DNA from: Pseudisothecium myosuroides
Taxonomy: Eukaryota > Streptophyta > Bryopsida > Hypnales > Lembophyllaceae
Assembly: GCA_951799445.1 (NCBI GenBank)
Contig: OX637289.1
Coordinates: 28,768,245-28,832,244, forward strand
Direction: 5' to 3'
DNA length: 64,000 bases
Made by a program: the position numbers and the translations under genes. Every line of letters begins with the position of its first letter. The stretch's first letter is position 1. Below are positions 37,598-50,900 of this stretch, one piece after another. A model generated the notes under the pieces. It searched no databases. It was given only the letters and a program-made list of their open reading frames with translations, and was not told the origin of the DNA.

Positions 37598-39253
37598 GGT
37601 TCTGATAAAATCTGACAAGATTCTAGCTTTAATGTCAACATGGGGTAACGTGTCAACCCTTGATTGGTAGATTTTTAAGTGCTAATAGATACATAAAAGA
37701 ACAGTTTTGAGTTATTAATAGGGTGTTTATGAATCTAGTCTATGGGTGGTTTTATAATTTCAGGCTGATTACTTCAAAAATTCACAAAAATTACAGTTTT
37801 GATCGAAAAATTATAATTTTACTTGGGTTTGATTTGTAAAACAATCGCACACCTCTGAAAAATATATGACCCTCTTGGAATTGGCTTCAAGATATTCAGA
37901 TTGCAAATCAGGGTGGTCATAGGCTTGTCTACCTTATTACCATTCAGATGGTAAAAAACCTAAATGTGTTTATCCTATTTATATGTATAGATTCTTTTGT
38001 GTAGTTTCTCATCAATTTTTTTGCAGATGGGATATGTTTGCATTCATTCTAAGACATATTTAGAAATTTGAATGCCCAGTCTTTAAGTGGTTGAAGGTGA
38101 AATTATTTTTTATTAAATAATAATGTTATTTATTAAATTCATATATTTATAAGCATTTTAAAGCAATGCACAGTTCCCTAAGAACCAAATTTTATTAAGG
38201 ATGTTTGTAGGCTACGGTGTACAATTTTTTTGTCACAATACACCGATGTTCATTGGAGCTCAAAATGTTGAAAATTTGTCGTAGTCAACCAAAATTTAAC
38301 TTAATGCCTCAAGGCCTAAAGACGACAAATTGTGTCCTCTTCAAATTTTCAATTGTAAATTCTAATTAGGGTGAAACAAATCTCAATGTTTTATATACTA
38401 GGGTGTTGTAAAGTAACAAGTTGACATACTTGTTGCATTTTGTGGATTTTCAAAATTTCAATGTGAGAAGTATTGGAAATTTTATTTAGAAAATTTAGAC
38501 TTAAAAAAGGGGGGAATAGGCATAAATTTTGAACAAGGTTCAAGTGAAAGCTCGAAAAGAATGTTGGAATTTTTTTGAAGATGTTCCAAAAGATATGTTG
38601 AAAATATCAATCGTTGAATTAAAAAAAATCTATCTATCTATCTATCTATCTCTATGTATGTGTGTATTTTGTAAGGTCCAATTTGGTCACTTTTGGCTTT
38701 TTTACTCACTTTTGTTTGAAAATGTATACAAAATATGAGAGATTTTAAAAATTCAAAAATTCAAAAAATATTACATTTTTCATAGATTCCAATCCAATTT
38801 TTTTGGGGGGGGGACGGGAACATTATCCATCTTTTTATAATATTTTTCCCCCAAAGATTGTATTTTTGCCTATGAGTTGATCATTCAGAATTGTTATAAT
38901 CTAAAAATCCAACGATCAATGTTTTCCATTAATTCCATGCATACTAGACAAGTAGTAGTTTTTATCTTCGTACGGTTAAAATTGGAAATCTCAAGCACAT
39001 CCATGTGCAAAAGAATATCAAAGTGGGACGATTCATTAACAATTAACTTCTATTGTCATAATGTTGTTTGGCCTTGAAGGATTAAAGTGGACTATAATAC
39101 TATATGCAAGCTACGTAAGTAAAGTGCTACCATTTATAAAAAAACATATCAAGGTCAATTTGTGTATATTAACATGAATTTTCAAACTTTTGACTTCAGT
39201 GTATATCACTGCATTGTAACTAAAAAAATGGTATACAATGGTGTTGAAATACC
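37598..39253. other. AT-rich gene-free stretch
   Basis: Contains a short TATC tetranucleotide repeat at about 38629-38655 and a G9 run near 38804. CTTGAAGGATTAAAG at about 39073 may be the end of a worn TTAA element. No gene is seen. Confidence 0.35.
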
Positions 39254-40174
39254 TTAACCCCTAAAGGCCCAAAGTCCCCTCGGGGGACACTTGGGATTTT
39301 GGGCAGGCTCGTGCGACCTGAAATTTCGACCTAATTTTTTGAAACTTTTTTTGAAGTTAAGAAATCACATTAGCTTTCCAAAAATATAATTTTTTTTTCA
39401 ATCGGTGCTCGGGAAAAAAAGTTATGCCTCCCGAAGTTCAAAAAGTAGTTCGCCGGGCAGAAAAAGAAAACTTTAAAAAATTGAATTTTTTTATTTTTTA
39501 TTTTTTTCCTCAAAGATCATGTTTTTGTCTATATTTGAAGCTTTGATTCATTCTATTTGGACTCAAAATGAGAAAGTTATGGACAATCTTGTTTTTCGGG
39601 CAATCTAAGCGTCTTATTCAAAAAACAACTTATAAAATTCATTTTTGAATGCAATTTTCAAAAAATTTCAAAATTTTTTTTTTGAAAAGGTTAAGTTTGT
39701 TTGCAAGAACAATCCCACCGCTGGGATTATGGTTTTTTAATTCCATCTAAAAGCTATTGAAGATTTAGTGTTTTGTTCAATTTTGGACCTACTTAACAAT
39801 TTTTTTATATGTGAAAATCAAGTTTTGACATTCTAAATTTTTTTTTCCGACTCTCAACTTGAATGTTCAACATAAAAAATTTTAACTTTATGGTGTGTAG
39901 TGCAAAAAAATCCACAAATGGCCGTCAAAGTCATCTGAAATTGCAATCCAGAGTTCAAAAAAACTTCTTTTTCCAACTTCAATCGCTAACATCTTCCAAT
40001 CCGTACGGTCAAACTTCATGAAATTTTTACCACATGATCTAAGACAAGTGAAGTACAAGATCCTACGGTTAGATTCTAAATTTTTTTTTTTTTGGTTTAG
40101 GAAGTGATCGCAGCAGAAATGACAGTTTTCAGTGGTTTTGGAGGCAGAAAATGCCTTGGGCCTTTAGGGGTTAA
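39254..40174 (+). mobile_element. TTAA inverted-repeat element, best complete copy (921 bp)
   Basis: The left end reads TTAACCCCTAAAGGCCCAA and the right end is its reverse complement. The two ends match over 19 bases including the TTAA. Just inside the left end is a hairpin GTCCCC-TCG-GGGGAC, and near the right end a smaller GCC...GGC hairpin. The inside is AT-rich, has no long frame, and is shared with many other pieces in the window, including the text GTTATGGACAATCTTGTTTT. TTAA duplication and CCC-starting termini match piggyBac-type elements (established). Membership is inferred, because no transposase is visible. In this annotation plus orientation means the GTCCC hairpin is on the left. 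Confidence 0.75.
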
Positions 40175-41208
40175 ATGTTAAACCATTTATTTTCCACATT
40201 TGGCACCCTCTCAAAAGAATTGTTTATGCAAAATTCAACATTTTTGTCCATTTTTTGAAAAAATGTTCAACAATTATGTTAAAAAAACTAATAAGTTGGT
40301 TGTTAGTCAAGTGATAGTAGAAGACAATTTCTTTCCAAAGACTTTCAAATGGTATTACAAGCATCATGTTAGCTTCACAGACAATTATAACATTATCCAA
40401 CAATGATGACATGGAATCCTTTGGATTGCATGTCAAAAAAATTTCATACTTACTTACAAGAAGAATAATTTGGAGAAAACCACTAAAGATAACAATCCTT
40501 TTCATTCATGTTAAATTCTCCTTCACTATTGAGACTTGTCTCACTTGCTTGATACCAGTTTTTCCTTCCCTCTTTACTTACTTGTTGGAAATTCAACTTA
40601 GATGAATTGCTCCTAAATATTTTGCCTTGTTTATTTATATATTTAGGAAGAATCTTTTGCCTTGGTGAACAAGTTATGAGAAGATCCTAACATGACAAAC
40701 AAACCAAATATACAAAATATACAAAAAGTTCCTTCCTTAACGTAATTTATATTTTTCAGCCATCAAAAAATATAGTTTACACAGAATCTTGTTTACAAAT
40801 ATTCTACAGTAGAATAATCTCGTTGTAAACATCCAGTACAATTCGGCATTTATTGATTTTCCTTACAATTGTGCTTTGAAGCTCGTTTAAATCTGGTCAT
40901 CTCCATTCCTTCGTCTGAGTTTATATTTCCCAGGAGCGTCCTTCCAAGGCAATTGATATTCTCCCATGCTTGCAGAACAGCACTAAAATTGGACATGATT
41001 GAGCAGATTATGGTTTGATTAGTTCACCTATATAAGCCTTGTTATCAAGCAACTGGAGTACCTCAAATCTTCCAGTACTTGCTCGAGGATACTATTGTCC
41101 TAGTGCATAGTGGTCCTTCTACATCTCCCTCCAGAACTCTTCTTCAATGATTTTCTTCATCAGCATGGGCAAACAAGCTAACGCAAGCACAGTAAATTTC
41201 AATTAAGC
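40175..41208. other. Gene-free stretch
   Basis: AT-rich. A 93-codon minus-strand frame at 40224..40505 is not recognised and overlaps a plus-strand frame of similar length. Confidence 0.3.
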
Positions 41209-41466
41209 TTAGTCCTCATAAAACTTAGCAACTGAGAAGGTTGTGAGCTTGAGCCTTTCTACTGCTGCTGCTGGCCTGCCTGCCTGCCTGCCTGCCTGAG
41301 TCTGCTGTCCTCCAAGGCCCAACTGAGCTGCCATTAGGGTTTGAAGAAATTTCGTTTGTTCCAACCCAAACTGCCCATTTGAGGAGTCCTCCAAGGCAGG
41401 CTTGCTGCTTGCACCTTTGCACCTGGCGCCAATGGATGGGTCAAAGAGCATATTGCAGACTCCCAT
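41209..41466 (-). CDS. Hypothetical 85-codon ORF, unrecognised
   Basis: An ATG-started frame in a local GC-richer island (about 41.1-42.2 kb), with balanced composition (begins MGVCNMLFDPSIGARCKG) and a GGCA-repeat-encoded QAGRQAGR tail. The upstream in-frame sequence is open back to a TGA 14 codons earlier. No domain is recognised. It may be an exon of a small or decayed gene, or chance in GC-richer DNA. Confidence 0.2.
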   Translation of the reverse strand: MGVCNMLFDPSIGARCKGASSKPALEDSSNGQFGLEQTKFLQTLMAAQLGLGGQQTQAGRQAGRPAAAVERLKLTTFSVAKFYED

Positions 41467-43572
41467 TGACTGCCTGGATAGGGCCGCGATTGGAAGAGTA
41501 AGAGCTCAGTCCTGACCACGGTGGCAGTTCTCCAGTCGAATTATATGTAACTGTAACCTCTTACATGAATGACTGTTTCAATATCCCAGACAAATTCTTT
41601 ACTGCAGTCAGTGCAGATCGATGAGTGATTGACGCCAATCCCAAGCCTTTTGTAAGTTAAACCCATGCAGCAGTCATTCACTGCGACCTGGTCTACACTC
41701 CGTCTACAGGCTACAGGCTTCCCCGGCCAGTGTAATGTACAACCTGATTATTACACCGGGCGCATAATGGCCATGGCTTGTGCGAAAATGTGGAGTTTTG
41801 GAAAATGACATGATGGACGCCTTGGGAGTATCTACGAAAGCATCCCGGATTCTGTACAAAGTCCTTGGAAGTTCATGTGATGCAGTGGAAGGAGATGGAA
41901 GTAAAAGCAAATGGAGTAACTTAACTTGGGTCAGTTGGGTGAATGGAATGTCAACCGGGACTGATTCAAGTTACGATGGTCTATTATGTCTATGCATGTA
42001 AGTACGTGGAGTACATAACCAAAAAATCTCTTCTCAGGTCCTGGAACTGAACAAGAGACCTTGCTTGGAGATTTTCTTCATTGATTTGCATACATAGTGC
42101 TTGCCAACTGCTTGGGGTCATAAAAATGGGTTCACGGTTTCCAAGATGCCCTCTTCCCCCTCCAACTAACTTGACTTTGAGGAGTTCTGGGTGAAGTAAT
42201 GAAGAAGGAAGGACAGACTAAATCAAATTTAAAAAAAAATAAAAATGAAACGGAATTTCATTGCAAAGATGAAGAAAACACATACCAACCAGCCACAAGT
42301 GGCCTGGCCCCTAAATCACTTGCAAGAGACACTAGCTAGGTAGACAAAGATTATTGGACACAATGTCAAGCAGTGATCCCATAACTACTTTATGGAATTT
42401 AGTGCAATATGCTACCTTCAAGGCAAACAGACATCATCTTTGGCTACCTTGAGAATGAGTAGTATAAAAAAAAAATAGAATAGAAAGGATTTTGCAAGTT
42501 GTAAAGGATTATTGGGAGTACTATATCACAAAACTGACTAAATAGATGCTAATTCCAATGTGGAGGAAATTGCAAATTGTCTATCAAATTTTATTGTTTG
42601 TTGCACTATTGGCTCAAATGTCTCCATTAAAGGCCTTTTTTTACAATGTACCAGTATCACAAGGATTTTTATGATAGAAACTCAACTAATTTTAACCAAT
42701 TTAGGGATTGTTGATGTCAAAGTGCCTTTTTCAATGAAGAACATTCAAATTTGTATTCATTCGGAGAGCTTTTTGAAAACTAATCATTTCTTCTATCTTA
42801 TTTCTATGTTCAAAGTGTGCTTTCTTTGTTATTCTGAAGCACACAAATATCATTATTATTTTTTGATGTAATTGATTGAGTGAAGGTCCGATAAGTTGAA
42901 AATGGTCAATTCTTGTTTGTTTTTTAAAATTTTAGTCCTAAACTCCTAAAGCTTCAAAACTCCATTCAAGGAACAATTGGAATTTGGATAGGTGATAAAG
43001 TAAAAAAACAAATGAATGTTTTTGGAAATTTGACACAATATAGAGACATTCACCAGGGCTGGATTTGTGTGAATGTAAAAAATTTCAATTGGATGCCCAA
43101 ATCAAAAAGTATGTTGAATAGAAAAAATAATTTAAGCAGTTTAGACAATTATGTCATCTTTTGCTAAATTCCTCATTTTATTGCAAAAAAAATCATTCCA
43201 AGCAGGGGCAAAAATTGCTAATTCTTCTAGCAAGTTTGAAAAAAACATTTTTGTGTAACTACACAAAGATCTATCTTGAAACGTTTTTACCTTCAAATCT
43301 ACGAATTCAAAATCCTCAAATTTTTTTTTTATAAATTTCAAATGTTTATCTCTTAGTTTTCACAGTTTGGATTTCAAACAATAATTTTGTCACTGCACTA
43401 GAACTCATCAAAAAATGAGTAGTGTATTGCCAATGCACTTGACCTCTTTTTATAGCAGCATGATTTAGTGTAAGTTAGCCCCCTCATTTGCTTCTAAAAT
43501 TGTGCATCAGTATATCTAATAAAATGTAATATTTGTCTACATGGCAAATTTTGTTAAAATAACAATATTCTA
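41467..43572. other. No recognised gene
   Basis: The first 700 bases are GC-richer, the rest AT-rich. ACTCCTAAAGCTTC at about 42942 followed by TCCATTCAAGGAACAATTGG resembles a worn left end of a TTAA element with its hairpin. A 103-codon plus frame at 42560..42871 is not recognised. Confidence 0.3.
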
Positions 43573-43574
43573 TA

Positions 43575-43775
43575 CCCTACGTGAAGGTCAGATTTAGATA
43601 TAAATAAAGTATTTTTTGGGATGTCTAAATTTTTGAAAATATTACAAGTGAAATATTTGGAAGATTACAAGTAAATTTTTGGAATATCCTAGAATATACC
43701 ACCTGCCAAATCATTTTGTGCCTGAAAAAATAACTAATTCGGCACTTCACTGCCGAATTAGACCTTCACGTACGG
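43575..43775. mobile_element. MITE with CCGTACGTGAAGGTC ends and TA flanks (201 bp)
   Basis: Left CCCTACGTGAAGGTC and right GACCTTCACGTACGG agree at 14 of 15 bases, and TA lies on each side. Within it is a hairpin CTAATTCGGCA-CTTCAC-TGCCGAATTAG (43734-43761). A TA duplication suggests a Tc1/mariner-related MITE, but the ends are not of the Stowaway type, so the assignment is open. Confidence 0.55.
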
Positions 43776-43879
43776 TAAGCCTTTTTAGACCGTATAGTCT
43801 AAACCATCTAGGTTATGTATAGATTTCAGACTACGTAGTCCAAACTATAAAAGTGCCAAAGTTGCAGAATGATTTCCAT

Positions 43880-44177
43880 TTTAATAAAATTCCCTATCTA
43901 CTTGATGTTATAGAGGCTCAATTTTGTGTAGAGTAAATTTTTTATTCCAAGAGGGTTTGAAGTCTATTGAAAAGATTTTTATCCTTTACTTCAAACAATA
44001 TGATCTTTCAATTCACATGGTCAAATGGGCTGAAATTTTTTCCTCACATTTTAATAATAGTCTAGGGATCGAAGTTTTTAAAAAATGGTTTTTATTTTCA
44101 ATTTTGGCCGATGCAAAAAAAGATAGCAGTTATCGACAATTTCTCTTGAAAAATACCCCCAATCCTTTAGACATTAA
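43880..44177 (+). mobile_element. Right-end fragment of a TTAA element
   Basis: Family text (CAAACAATATGATCTTTCAAT, AATAGTCTAGGGATCG) ends with AATCCTTTAGACATTAA. The left part is lost. Confidence 0.4.
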
Positions 44178-44684
44178 AAAACATAAACATCAACATATCT
44201 ATTTTCTTTGAGCATTGCATTGACCTACTTTTATGGATAATTTTTGGATTTTTATAATGAATTTTTAGGATTAGGATATATTTTAAACTCTATTTATTTT
44301 CCATATTTATTTATTAATTTTTCAAAAGCTCATAGTACTCTTAATACTATTGCATTTGACACATTAGTAAAAACATAATTTATGCAAACTACAAAAGTGA
44401 GCCACAAGAAGACCCACATGACAAATTGACTACGAATTGACTACGAGTGGGTCTACTTGTAGTTCATCAATTGATTTGTTGCATTAGATGTTTTTTGGGG
44501 GCATTTCAAGCCCATTCCCCATGCTATGAAACAACCATTGCTATACAAAATAATAAATAAAAATATATTACATAAACTTTTAAATGTTTTAAAATATTAT
44601 TTTCTATTTTCAATAATCTGGGAACTTGTAGCCCTTTACAACCCCAAAATCTCATTGAATGACTATAACTACAAGGACTCAGTA

Positions 44685-44996
44685 CACTAAAAAGGGTATT
44701 TAGTGTTGGATTACATTTAGTGTAATTACCACCCTACTTGACCCTACACTAAATGTCAATTTTAGGACGATTAGTGTAGTGCTAAACTTCAATGCACCGC
44801 CTTCGCCTTCTCTTCCCTTCTACCTTCCTTTAATAAGTTCTAACACTAAATGTAAACATTTTCAGATTTCAGATTTACCATAGAGTATATTTAATGTTAG
44901 AAATTACATTTAATGTTACTTACTTTAGTAGGCTTAATGATATTTAGTGTCATGGTTCGCAAATAGTGTTGCCAACACTAAATACCCTTTTTAGTG
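44685..44996. mobile_element. MITE with perfect 25-base inverted ends (312 bp)
   Basis: The left end CACTAAAAAGGGTATTTAGT and five more bases are matched perfectly by the right end, which finishes TACCCTTTTTAGTG. Fragments of the motif (ACACTAAATGT, CATTTAATGTTA) recur inside, giving imperfect subterminal repeats. The CACTA start suggests a CACTA-type element, but no three-base duplication is evident (flanks GTA and GAC). Confidence 0.65.
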
Positions 44997-47900
44997 GACT
45001 TGTGGACTTTTAAAAAAAAAATTAAAAAAATCAAAGAGGACCAAGTGTTTGATCCACATCATTCTCTCCCTACCGAGTGTACAGTACAGTTACATTCCTC
45101 GGTCTCCTCAAGTTTCGGAGCTCTCATTGGTTGAAGCGTGCTTTCTGGGGCTGCTCACCTCTGGTGTAAAGAGGCCCCAATGGAGAAGTGATTTGCTCTG
45201 ATGCCGTGGTTGCCTGAAGTTTGTTCCGTGAGATTGTGAGATTGTGGACTTGGGCATCCGATTTGTTCTGAAGTGGCATCCTGGTAAATACCATTAGGCT
45301 CCAACTCCTCCAAGTGAAGTCTCCAACGGAAGATCGAAGGAGACAGAGAGAGACCGCCCCTACTAAGTTAAGTCAGACAGAGAGAGAGAGGGCGTTGAAT
45401 GCCAGCAGAGGGAAGGAGGCAGAACTAAGTTTACACTCTGGGCAGATAAGGACACCGTTACCAGCAGGCGTGGGAAGCACTGGTCTGCCATGTGCACCTC
45501 TCCCTCGCTGCTTTGACTGCCTTTGACTCCCCTTCTTCCCCCGTAACTTAACTTACTACTTGTCTCGGTCACCTCTCCTCCCAAGGCGAAAGCAAGCTCT
45601 GCAACTGACTGCCACTGCAGCAAGCTGAGGATCAATTACCAGCCTTTCAAACTTTAACTTACTTGGGCATCAGCCATGCACTAGTCCTCCGACACATGAC
45701 AGGCTTGGGCGGCAGTGCGAATCTTCGACTACTCCCTCGGCCACCATGCATTCCACAACCTTGCTTGCTGCCCGAGAGAGCGTTACCTGACTTGTTGGTT
45801 GTGAAACCTCGTTGCTCAGGAGAGACGAGTAACAAGAAGAGTGGAGCTAACTGAACTGAGCTCCATGCCGTCCGTTTTGTAGTGGTGCAGACGGTCCGTT
45901 CCAGCGTTCACGTGATCTACGTTACAGAATGAGCAGATAGGGGTGAATATATACCTGTAGTTTTCAGAATCTTCTGAACCGATTTGTGGGGCTGTGGATA
46001 CGATTTTCACCTCATCAAGCAGCGAAGTCGGTTCAAGAATCCATTTGAGAGTTCAGTTGCAGAAGAAACTTACTTACAGGTCTGCTTTTCGAGTTTACGA
46101 ACCTGCTTAATATAAGCGACGGTGTGGTAAAGCTAGTGATGGTAACTTCATCCTCCTCGATTTGGCAGGTTCCAGCCCCGTAAGTCATGAAAAAGGAAGT
46201 GTGTTCATTAATGGGGACAGAGTGGATTGAAAAATTCATGTCCCCAACTGATGACCTGCCTGCTTGCATGACCTGGTCTCTGGAGCGACCTATCTGGAAG
46301 CGAATATTATCCTTTGGTTCTTCTGAAGGAGCCAGCCAATCCCATAAATAGCTCAGCCCCTACCCCCCCTGTCAGCGTTCTAATTTCGAGAAAGCGTTCT
46401 AATCCTGATGAGATCCGGATACGTCGTCGACGACAGAAAAGGATTCACCCTGGTAGAGGCTGAGTATTTTCATTTTTCTACCAAGAGGGCGGGGGCAGGC
46501 GGGTTGGTTCAGTGGGAAACTCTCTGGGACGGCCAGGTCAGGCCAAGGGGTCCCTGTCTGTCCCTCTCCTCTTTCATGGTCGTTACAGGTCACTAGTACA
46601 GACCTGGTTCATCACAAACCAACTTGACCAAACCATGTTCAAACCTAGATGATCCTTTCCAGTAAAAGTTCAGTACAGTTTGGGTAACTTAATATCATGT
46701 TCATGCGGTCGTTGCAACATTGACGGGAACGGTGTCAGTTTTTCATGTTTCCTTTTACGATCTTTTAGCTTGCTATGTACAGTAAGGGGTGCGCTGGCAG
46801 GACCATTATAATTGGCACTAGTGCAGATTCGTATCTCTTAGGGGTACCTATATTTTAACCCCGGCGATAAAAATTGCAGTCGATCGGCGTTTTGACCAGA
46901 GTGAGAAGGGGGACACGGCAGTCTTGAATGTGCACCCCATCGTGTAGGTGCAGGCTCAGTCGTAGCAGCGGTACAGCTTCAAGAGACGTTTTGTTGATTT
47001 TTGAATCTGGTTTGAGGTTACTTTGACCGGATTGCTGACTGTTTGTTGTGATGGGTGGTAAGTACATTGCCCAGAGGACTGAGAGGGGAGGGGGTTGCCG
47101 TCATTACTGGAAGAGTCGGCAAAACCGAGCAGTCAAAAAGAATGTGAGCAACTGAGCATCAGAGGGTTACAGATTCCTGAAGGACCTATGATTTCTGAGA
47201 CCGGGGTGATCAAGATCGGCTTGATTGTTGCAATGAACTCCCTGCCACCACGCGTGTTCCTGAGATGATTGATGGCAGCTCTCTTCAAGTCTTGATGATA
47301 GCCAAAGATGAGATTACGAAGTAACGCCCCAAAAGGACCCGGGCAGAGCCCCAAAAGCCACGAATTCAGACCTTGCCAAGTCTCTCATCACATGGTTAAG
47401 TTATATCCGTATCTACGTCTTACAAGCTTCCCCTTTAACAAAAAAAGTAATGACTACTTTTCACATGACTTTGCAAGATAGGGAATCGCAGAACCGTGCA
47501 AAACTGCTGAATCTTGAGATAAAGGTAGGCATCACGCTTGTGGGGTGGCGGCACCATCCTCGATGGCTAGGCTGAATTAACTTAGCGCCTGCAGGCAGGC
47601 TAGGATCTTACCGGCCAGCTTCTAGCTCAAGAAAGTAAAGGCAAGACATAGTCATAGGTGCAGGAAAAGCAGTCGAAGTTACCCCTGGTACGACGGCTCT
47701 TGGGGTGCCACCAAGGAGGTCGGAATCGACTCCTCTCCCCATCAAAAAATTCGAAAAGACAACAAACTATGGCTGGAGGGTGCCTCACTGATTTGACATG
47801 ACCGTTTCCGCTTCACGACTAATCCCTTCCCTCACACGCCTTCTGCTTGCTCGCTCCCACTGGATAAACTTAGCGAGTGAAAAGTTGGGGGTTTGTCCGG

Positions 47901-50900
47901 GTCAAATGAAGACTAGTAAGCTCTGGATAGATTCATGGATCAGCCAAGCCACGGCCCTGTGGGTGACTGGGCAACGGCCGGAAGAGAGCAATGCAAGCAG
48001 GTTAGCAGGCAGAAGTGGTAAAGTCCAGCATCCATTAACCTCACAATTCATTAGATTCTCCATTGACCATACAGGTGAACTCTGATTTGCAGTGTTTTTT
48101 TTTTCATTTTCCATGAAGTGGCGAAGTGGCGATATTAAATGTTACGGTGGTGCTCCAAGTTTCAACGTTCATCCATGTACTGGATAGAAAATGTGATACT
48201 ACGTATCTATAATTCTATTTTCATTCACAATGTGGCGATTTCATCCAAGATTTTTCTTGAACTTGAAGTTTTTTGGAGATTTCATCCAAAATTTTACTAA
48301 AAATTTTCTATAGGCTTGGTGCTAGGTCAAAATTTTTGGTGCAATTTTGCACCAAATCGCCGGAAAAAAAACCACTGCTGATTTGTGGTAAGTGTGTAAA
48401 TACTTGGTCTGTAGACATTTAGCTTTTTGCCATCGATTTTTAGGACTAATTCTGCAAAACTTAGATGAAACAAGTTTCTAGATTGTTGTAGGGAAAGACT
48501 CAGATTTCGCGTGTATGGTGAACGGAATCGAACCTCTCCCTTGCTGTATCTCCCTTGCTGTATGGTGAATGGAGACTTTACATTAGTTTTAAATGATTTA
48601 TGGATGTTGGGAGTGATCACGCGGAACGAGGAAAGGTCGGCATACACGTCCAAGTGCTCCCAATGTGTAACAGATTGAAAAGTACCCTTGGTACATGCTG
48701 ACAGTACAGGCTTCAACAGACCTGCCACTTCATATGAAAGGGATGCGAAAGTCGGTTTAGACAAAGACTTCACTGGTGGATAATAATGGTTAACCCTTTC
48801 ATGGACTCCGTGCAGGCTTCATGTTCTGCTTGGCCTGCGGCACCCGAGTCAGATTGGTTGATGCAGTATTAATCAGCAACTTGGGGATGTACCTTTCCCC
48901 TCTCCCACTTTGCTGAGACGTTGAAGGTCTTTCAGCCCAATCTACCCGAAAAGGGGTTGAAGCTCAGTCCACAGGGAAATGGACATTTTTAATTCTAAAA
49001 ATTAAAAATCTGCTTTAGCACTCACAAGGAACTTACTTGAAAGCCGAGTTCTGTCCTTGGGACCGAGCCTTCATCTGCTGCTCTTACACAAACGTTACTT
49101 TAACCGCATCTTATTATTATTATAGATATTATTTTCATATATATTCCTGTTGATGAATAGTATTATGTGCCTCGATCAATTACCTCGTCCGGTCCATACC
49201 GTAAGATTAAATGTCGACTGGCAGATTATTGATGGCCATAGTGGACCCATCAGGCCGGCACACTGCCCATAACAACTGCTGCCTTGATCAAAAGCCACTG
49301 CAAGTTGAATAATCCAGCTTCTTCCCTGACCCGACAAGTCGAGCTGAGGTCACAGTCTCTGTGCAGATGTAATGTCACTAGAAAACCAGCTGAGAATTCA
49401 GTTCTCAGGACTCATGAATAGTGAGTATCATTTTAAATTATGCATTCGGAATGGCTGAAACTCCGTCCCTTCACAGGTTTGTAGTCACGTCGACAGTAAC
49501 ATGGATCAATAATTTGGGGTTACATAATCTGCACTCATCAATAGCCCTGGAAGGCATACAGAGGAGACTGGACTGGAAGTGAAGTGCCATCGCTGTTTGA
49601 CCAGGGCATCTGCCTGCCTGCTCGAAGTTATGGGAGTCAAATGCTTGCTTGCAACGAGGAGCCAACAACCAACTGCATGCGACGTGATAGACACAGAGGC
49701 TCTGCATTCGCAAGCCCCCCGCCATCCGCCTTTAATTCCACCGCGACCATTATAATTCTCCCCATTCATGGAAGCAGCTGACACCGCCAGAAGTCAAGAA
49801 GCGGTGCCCGACCGTGCAGTGCTACCTTCATTGAAGTCAATGGAAGAATCTAAGAGTTGACTGTGGGATCATTTCCCATACTTTAAAGGCGCCTGGATAC
49901 GCCGGCACACTGAAGGGAACGTCTCAGGACAAGGCTGGTACGACAACGGGAAGCCAGGCAGCCCCCTTCAGCTTGGTTCATGACCACCGCCTCACTCTTT
50001 AGGTAGTCATGCTTCGGGGCCAAATGATAATGATTATTGAATCAATACTCATAGGGCATCATAGTAGGTGAAATTATGATTAAATTTGCATCACGAGGTT
50101 GCTTAATAATATCACAAGAGGACTAGATCAAACTATGTTTCGGTTTCAGAATTTGATGCTGCGGTGAACCACTGAAAGCAAGCACAGGATGCGGATCAAT
50201 CAAGTAAGCAAATGTAGGGTTTAGGGCGACATAGAGTTCACGTCTGAAAATTCAATCACTAGTATTCTGATTACCATAACGGGGATGGTATAATGTAATT
50301 ACATCGATCTGCATGGAAGTTCAAGCTTTAAGCATGTCTGAGCACCTACAGTATCTCAAATGAGAAACAGAGACTCGGACAACGAGAAAGTTTGAATCAA
50401 GCAATGCAAGGTGGATACAAATGAGCACTGATGGAGCAAATCATTGGACACATACCTGGCTCCCATCTGAAGCCTAGTTGAACCATGGTTTCCAACTTCA
50501 GCCAGCTCCAAATACCAGGAGAAGGTTCCGAAATGACAAAGTAGGAGGAGAGAGGATCAAGGCCAGAGAAGACACGATAGAGAACATAGTATAGCGAAAA
50601 GCCCAGCCTCGTCGATAGCTTTGAGGTTAAATGCCATTGAGAAACCGAGCAAAAAAATGTATTTCAACAAAGGAGATTAAGAAAGGTCTCCCAAAATGTG
50701 CACCAGTGGCCACCAGCATTCAATTTTTAAATGTCTTACCTACGTCCAGATTCGACGGAACCTTCAATCTGACTTAAACTTCTTCTTCGTCTTCTTCTAC
50801 AATTATACTCACTGTCTGACTGTCTAATAAAAATGTAGCTGCTACAAACCTCAAAACGGGAACTAGCACAAGTAGAAGAAAAAAAGATCCCCACTGCGCC

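Noticed and set aside
39254..39270. CCCTAAA in the terminal repeats as plant telomere sequence
   Set aside because: It is a single unit in a fixed terminal motif, not an array. More likely coincidence.
46387..46446. Possible hammerhead ribozyme: CTGATGAG followed by a hairpin and GAAA
   Set aside because: AATCC and GGATT close directly around the core, leaving no place for a separate stem I/III and cleavage site. It is a chance hairpin.
48327..48773. 148-codon minus-strand ORF
   Set aside because: The longest frame outside GT-2, but it has no motif, no splice or promoter context, and a low-complexity C-terminus. Left as part of the unassigned region.
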